From Acinetobacter sp. N54.MGS-139 (GTDB lineage: Bacteria; Pseudomonadota; Gammaproteobacteria; Burkholderiales; Burkholderiaceae_F): a stretch of DNA of 64,000 bases. The DNA lies in contig LARN01000015.1 in assembly GCA_000980495.1 (NCBI GenBank), positions 1-64,000 on the forward strand, given 5' to 3'. The position numbers and the translations under genes are program-made. The notes under the pieces are model-generated. The model saw only the letters and a list, made by a program, of their open reading frames with translations. It did no database searches and was not told the DNA's origin. Of the stretch, positions 60,633 through 64,000 are shown piece by piece (the first letter of the stretch is position 1; every line of letters begins with the position of its first letter).

Positions 60633-61616
60633 ATGAAAAAGATTTTGGTGACCGGCTCCAACGGCTATATCGGAAACGCCTTGGTGCTGGCTTTGTTGAA
60701 TCGGAAAAAAGAATTTACCGTGCGGGCAGCTGCCCGCAGAGGTTCGATTCTTAATTCCAAGTCCTTTGAGACGGTTCGGCTCGGAAGCCTGGAAGAAAGT
60801 CTGGACTACGTTGAAGCCTTTAAAGGCTGCGACGTCCTGATCCATTGCGCTTCCCGCGGTTCTATGCGCGGTCACGAGGGCTGGCTCGACGAAGCTGCGC
60901 TGCACAGAATTAATGTCTTAGGGACGGTTCACATGGCGCGCGAAGCGCACCGCGCCGGCATCAGCCGTTTCATTTTCCTAAGTTCTCTGCAGGTGAACGG
61001 TCCCGAGACCCCGGCCGGGAAACGTTTCTATGCTGACTCTTTGCCTCGGCCGAAGTCTCCGATCGGCAAAGCGCTCCTGGAAGCAGAAAAAGAACTGACT
61101 CGTGTCGGCGAAGAGACGGGCATGGAAATTGTGATCGTCCGTCCTCCGCTGATTTACGGTCCCGACTGCCAAAACCTCTTCGGCGAAGTCAAGATCATGG
61201 TGGATTACTGTCTGCCGCTTCCGCTGAGATCCTGCAAGAGAAACCACCGTTCTTTAGTCGGAATCGACAACCTTGTTGATTTTCTTATTTGCTGCGCGAC
61301 ACATCCGGATGCCGCCAACGAAACCTTCTTGGTTAGTGACGGTGTCGATCTTTCGACGCTCAATATTTTTAAGCTGCTGGCTAAAACGCACCATCGGCCG
61401 TGTCTGCTGTGGCCATTTCCGCCGATCCTTGTCCGACTGTTTAACAGTTACATCGGACGTCAGGCTTGGGAAGAGTTCTTCTTCCAGAGCCAAGTGGCCG
61501 ACATTCATAAAGCTCAGCTGGTTCTCGGCTGGACTCCTCCGCTTTCGGTTGAACAGTCCTTCCGCCGCTCTTGGGACGAGAATTTTTATCTCGGTTCTCA
61601 TACGAGCTCGAAATAG
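60633..61616 (+). CDS. NAD(P)-binding SDR-family epimerase/dehydratase homologue with altered catalytic pair
   Basis: A 327-aa extended SDR protein with the dinucleotide loop V-T-G-S-N-G-Y-I-G near residues 6-14 and late motifs V-R-P-P-L-I-Y-G-P-D typical of UDP-sugar epimerases and dehydratases. In these enzymes the Y-x-x-x-K pair lies in a P-Y-G-x-S-K-x-x-A-E segment. Here the aligned segment is P-I-G-K-A-L-L-E-A-E, so the Tyr is Ile and the Lys is Leu. Unless the alignment is off, it cannot use the standard SDR mechanism. It stands alone between the nitroreductase and ZIP transporter genes. Function is open: a regulatory NAD-binding protein or an unusual epimerase are both possible. Confidence 0.75.
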   Translation: MKKILVTGSNGYIGNALVLALLNRKKEFTVRAAARRGSILNSKSFETVRLGSLEESLDYVEAFKGCDVLIHCASRGSMRGHEGWLDEAALHRINVLGTVHMAREAHRAGISRFIFLSSLQVNGPETPAGKRFYADSLPRPKSPIGKALLEAEKELTRVGEETGMEIVIVRPPLIYGPDCQNLFGEVKIMVDYCLPLPLRSCKRNHRSLVGIDNLVDFLICCATHPDAANETFLVSDGVDLSTLNIFKLLAKTHHRPCLLWPFPPILVRLFNSYIGRQAWEEFFFQSQVADIHKAQLVLGWTPPLSVEQSFRRSWDENFYLGSHTSSK

Positions 61617-61678
61617 CCTTCCTTTTTGAATTTGTTTCTCCGATTGTTTTAGATTAATCGTCTCGGAGAAGGATTGAG

Positions 61679-62464
61679 ATGACGACTCTTTTGCAAATTC
61701 TTGCGGCGACGCTTTTGTCGTCGATTTTGTCCATTGTTTTAGCGGGACTGATCAGCTTTAAGTTTCTTGACCGGTACATGAGCAAGATGCTCTGTATTTC
61801 GGCCGGTCTTTTGCTGACAGTAGCCTTTACGCATTTGCTTCCTGAAGCCTTTGAGATTCACGAGAATGCGGTTTCGGTCGGCTGGACGCTGCTGGTCAGC
61901 GTTTTATTTTTGTTCTGTCTTGAGTTCGCTCTGAGTCATCAGCATCACGGTCATGTGAACCCTCCGGAACACACCATTTCCGAGTACATCAAAGGAAGCC
62001 AAAAGAGAAGTTCCGGCGCCGGCAACGCCATCTTGATCGGGGATGCATTCCATAACTTTACCGACGGTATTTTGATTGCCAGCGCCTTTATGGTGAGCTC
62101 GGGCCTTGGCTGGGTGACGGCCTTGGCGATTTTGGCGCACGAGATTCCGCAGGAAGTAGGCGACTTTATGGTTCTGCTTCATTCGGGATTTGAACGCTCA
62201 AAAGCGCTCCTTTGGAACGTAATTTCCGGCCTTACTTCCATGCTCGGCGGTATCGCAGGCTACTTCCTCTTAGACCGAGTCGAATGGATGGTTCCTTATG
62301 CATTTGCCATCGCGGCAGCGAGCTTTATTTACATTGCTCTGTCTGACCTGATGCCGGAAATTGCTCATCAGGAAAAACCGGAACGTTTTTACGTTCAGTT
62401 ATTCTTCATTCTGATCGGTGTCGCCATGGCTGTTTTGGCAACCGGAGGTCTGCACGAACATTGA
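61679..62464 (+). CDS. ZIP-family divalent metal transporter
   Basis: A 261-aa inner membrane protein with about eight hydrophobic segments, for uptake of Zn or other divalent metals. The binuclear metal site motifs are present in helices 4 and 5: D-A-F-H-N-F-T-D-G and A-H-E-I-P-Q-E-V-G-D. A His-rich cytoplasmic loop (H-Q-H-H-G-H-V-N-P-P-E-H) precedes them. GGAGAAGGATTGAG lies before the ATG. It resembles ZupT-like bacterial ZIPs. A terminator follows at 62486-62530. Confidence 0.9.
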   Translation: MTTLLQILAATLLSSILSIVLAGLISFKFLDRYMSKMLCISAGLLLTVAFTHLLPEAFEIHENAVSVGWTLLVSVLFLFCLEFALSHQHHGHVNPPEHTISEYIKGSQKRSSGAGNAILIGDAFHNFTDGILIASAFMVSSGLGWVTALAILAHEIPQEVGDFMVLLHSGFERSKALLWNVISGLTSMLGGIAGYFLLDRVEWMVPYAFAIAAASFIYIALSDLMPEIAHQEKPERFYVQLFFILIGVAMAVLATGGLHEH

Positions 62465-62485
62465 TCTGAAGCAGTCATCAGACGC

Positions 62486-62530
62486 AAAAAAGCCGCTCTC
62501 AATCATTACTTTGATTCGGAGCGGCTTTAA
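62486..62530. terminator. Bidirectional terminator between the ZIP and sulfurtransferase genes
   Basis: AAAGCCGCTC and GAGCGGCTTT form a 10-bp stem around an internal stretch of about 19 bases, with A-rich and T-rich flanks. It separates convergent genes. Confidence 0.82.
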
Positions 62531-62541
62531 TTATTAGACAA

Positions 62542-63411
62542 TTACTTTCCGGTTGCTACCGGATTAGCGTCATCGTCAATCCACTGGCTCCATGAGCCAA
62601 CATAAAGTTTCGATCCGTAAAGACCGCTTAAATCCATTGCAAAGAGGTTCGCGGAAGCATTGACACCTGAACCGCAGGAATTGATCACTTTGTCCGGTGC
62701 GCGGCCGTCCAGCAGCTTCAGAAATTCCTCACGCAGAACAGGGGCAGGTTTGAATCTTCCATCGGGAAGAAAGTTCTCGGAACCCGGGCGGTTGACAGCG
62801 CCGGGAATGTGGCCGGCTTTGTGGTCGATCGTTTCGCCTATGCCCTGGAAGCGTAGAGCAGGGCGTGCGTCCACTTCTAAGTATTCCTTCGTCTTCAAAT
62901 TGTCCTGAACGGTTTCCATCGGAACGGGGACTTCGAGCGGCTCAAGCTCAGGAATCTTTCCGTCCTTTAACGGCTCTGTCGGCTTGTCCGTTACCGGTAG
63001 ATTTTCTTCTTTCCAAGCGGTCATGCCACCGTCTAGGACGCAGACATTTTCCAGGCCCAGCCAGCGGAGCTCATACCAAAAGCGTGTTGCAAAGCCGAGG
63101 CCGCCCTGATCATAAAGAACAACCTGACGATCGGGACGGATGCCGAAATATTCCATGGATTGGCGGAATGTTTCTCTGCCCGGCATCGGATGGCGTCCGG
63201 TTCCCTGCGCTACTTTTCCGGTGACATAGCGGTCAAAGTCTACGAGTACAGCGCCCGGAATGTGCTCCTTGGCGTAAAGCTTGATACCGAGCTCCGGATC
63301 GGGAATGCTGCAGGAGCAGTCAAGAATGATGATGTTACGGTTTCCGCTGACTTTTTGATTCAGCATGAAAGCATGCAGCTCACGAGGCTCAATTAAAGTT
63401 GTGAAAATCAT
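62542..63411 (-). CDS. sseA: 3-mercaptopyruvate sulfurtransferase (tandem rhodanese)
   Basis: A 289-aa tandem-domain sulfurtransferase. The inactive N-terminal rhodanese domain includes I-I-I-L-D-C-S-C and A-V-L-V-D-F-D-R. The C-terminal domain holds the active-site loop S-C-G-S-G-V near residue 245, the C-G-S-G-V/T sequence of mercaptopyruvate sulfurtransferases rather than the C-R-K-G-V of thiosulfate rhodaneses. It moves sulfur from 3-mercaptopyruvate to thiols or cyanide. The ATG at 63411 opens MIFTTLIEPREL. It is monocistronic and cytoplasmic, with no signal peptide. Confidence 0.9.
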   Translation of the reverse strand: MIFTTLIEPRELHAFMLNQKVSGNRNIIILDCSCSIPDPELGIKLYAKEHIPGAVLVDFDRYVTGKVAQGTGRHPMPGRETFRQSMEYFGIRPDRQVVLYDQGGLGFATRFWYELRWLGLENVCVLDGGMTAWKEENLPVTDKPTEPLKDGKIPELEPLEVPVPMETVQDNLKTKEYLEVDARPALRFQGIGETIDHKAGHIPGAVNRPGSENFLPDGRFKPAPVLREEFLKLLDGRAPDKVINSCGSGVNASANLFAMDLSGLYGSKLYVGSWSQWIDDDANPVATGK

Positions 63412-63669
63412 GAAACACCTCTGTTAAACGATTCCTCGATTTTAGGCTTCATTACAAATATTTGAAGGTAAGGCGGCAATGAATGAGTACACTTGAGCGC
63501 TTGAACGATTTTTGTGCAAATAGGCTCAAAATCTCATGTTTGACGCCTCAGCTTGAGTGAAAAGGGCTTAAATACCGAGATATGCCTGTAGGATTGTCAA
63601 AAAGTTGTTCGCTAACGTCTAAATGAGCGAAAATGCTCATGATACAAACAAATATAAGGATTATCGGAA

Positions 63670-63960
63670 ATGGGAGAAAAGGCCCCTGAAATTTCTTCTC
63701 TGTCTTTTGAAGAAGCTCTTAAGGAACTGGAAGCCTTGTCGCAGCGCCTGTCTCAAGGCGGTCTGCCTCTGGAAGAATCTGTTGAAGCTTATGCCCGCGG
63801 CTCTGAACTGCGCAAACACTGCAATGACTTGTTAAAGCGCGCAGAAGACAGAGTACGTGAACTGGATCAAAAGTTCGGCAATCAGCAGGATGATGACGAA
63901 CCTGAAGAAACCCCGGTAAGCCGCCGTTCCCGTCGAAATGACGACGATATCCCTTTCTAA
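63670..63960 (+). CDS. xseB: Exodeoxyribonuclease VII small subunit
   Basis: A 96-aa protein. The conserved core is S-F-E-E-A-L-K-E-L-E-A-L-S-Q-R-L, G-G-L-P-L-E-E-S-V and Y-A-R-G-S-E-L-R-K-H-C, diagnostic of XseB, which partners XseA in single-strand DNA degradation. The acidic tail (D-D-D-E-P-E-E) is variable in the family. AAGGATTATCGGAA gives the start at 63670. A probable ispA starts 6 bases after its stop, the usual xseB-ispA-dxs order. Confidence 0.93.
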   Translation: MGEKAPEISSLSFEEALKELEALSQRLSQGGLPLEESVEAYARGSELRKHCNDLLKRAEDRVRELDQKFGNQQDDDEPEETPVSRRSRRNDDDIPF

Positions 63961-63966
63961 GAAGTT

Positions 63967-64000
63967 ATGACTGTTGCTTTTAAAGATTGGGTAAAGGCTT
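63967..64000 (+). CDS. ispA: 5' end of a CDS, probably farnesyl diphosphate synthase
   Basis: An ATG at 63967, 6 bases after the xseB stop, opens MTVAFKDWVKA and runs off the right edge. Gene order xseB-ispA-dxs is widely conserved and the start resembles short IspA leaders, so ispA is the likely identity. Eleven codons alone cannot prove it. Confidence 0.55.
   Translation, partial: MTVAFKDWVKA

Noticed and set aside
60492..60905. 137-codon minus-strand frame upstream of the SDR gene
   Set aside because: It overlaps the SDR gene and its composition follows that gene's antisense; no family motif.
1..64000. CRISPR arrays, tRNA or rRNA genes
   Set aside because: No regularly spaced repeats and no tRNA-like or rRNA-like conserved segments were noticed in the intergenic regions. 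A covariance-model search would be needed to exclude short RNAs.

Overview
The window looks like a chromosomal segment of a gut-type betaproteobacterium, most likely Burkholderiales family Sutterellaceae (Parasutterella/Turicimonas-like). That placement is inferred from gene content: a GC-moderate genome, a sucA-sucB-lpd cluster, a divergent bamD/rluD pair, and several exported flavoprotein reductases with tetraheme cytochromes. No rRNA, tRNA or CRISPR array was recognised.

Positions 1-11100 are accessory. They hold a transposase-like fragment at the left edge, a TnpB-type RuvC nuclease gene with a one-base frameshift, a hipB-hipA-nucleotidyltransferase operon, respiratory locus 1 (flavoprotein reductase, tetraheme cytochrome c, HAL/PAL-fold lyase, porin) with a divergent TetR gene, and an AAA-ATPase/PD-(D/E)XK gene. 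Positions 11100-27800 are mostly housekeeping: carbonic anhydrase, DoxX, the 2-oxoglutarate dehydrogenase operon, a DinG/YoaA helicase, aspartate dehydrogenase, bamD, rluD, pgeF, a rhodanese and rimO.

Positions 27830-32760 hold respiratory locus 2, with the same four genes in the same order and strand. It is read from a textbook sigma-54 promoter facing a divergent sigma-54 activator (32757-34319). Positions 34348-44617 hold a TolC/HlyD/ABC-2 permease export operon with a divergent LysR gene, a dead antitoxin relic, a DcuC-type carrier with an argininosuccinate-lyase-like enzyme, and a small BOF protein. Positions 44843-55583 are housekeeping (serB, mfd, udg, rimI, tsaB, ompR/envZ-like pair, ispF, ispD). 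Positions 55640-59614 hold a third exported flavoprotein reductase in one overlapping operon with a TtrR/TtrS-like two-component system. The rest carries a nitroreductase, an SDR protein without the usual catalytic pair, a ZIP transporter, a sulfurtransferase, xseB and the first codons of a probable ispA.

The central observation is a duplicated periplasmic module that I do not know as a characterised system. A HAL-fold protein would generate an unsaturated acid in the periplasm, and a Tat-exported FAD reductase fed by a tetraheme cytochrome would use that acid as a respiratory electron acceptor. Both HAL-fold proteins lack the Ser of the Ala-Ser-Gly triad that forms the MIO cofactor, so they should not be ordinary histidine or phenylalanine ammonia-lyases. 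All three reductases differ from fumarate reductases at a substrate-contacting His. Locus 1 is decaying: a deletion fuses its lyase and porin, and its signal peptide is frameshifted. Locus 2 has an intact lyase, cytochrome and reductase but a nonsense codon in its porin. The three reductases sit under three different regulators (TetR, sigma-54 activator, two-component), suggesting substrate-specific induction.
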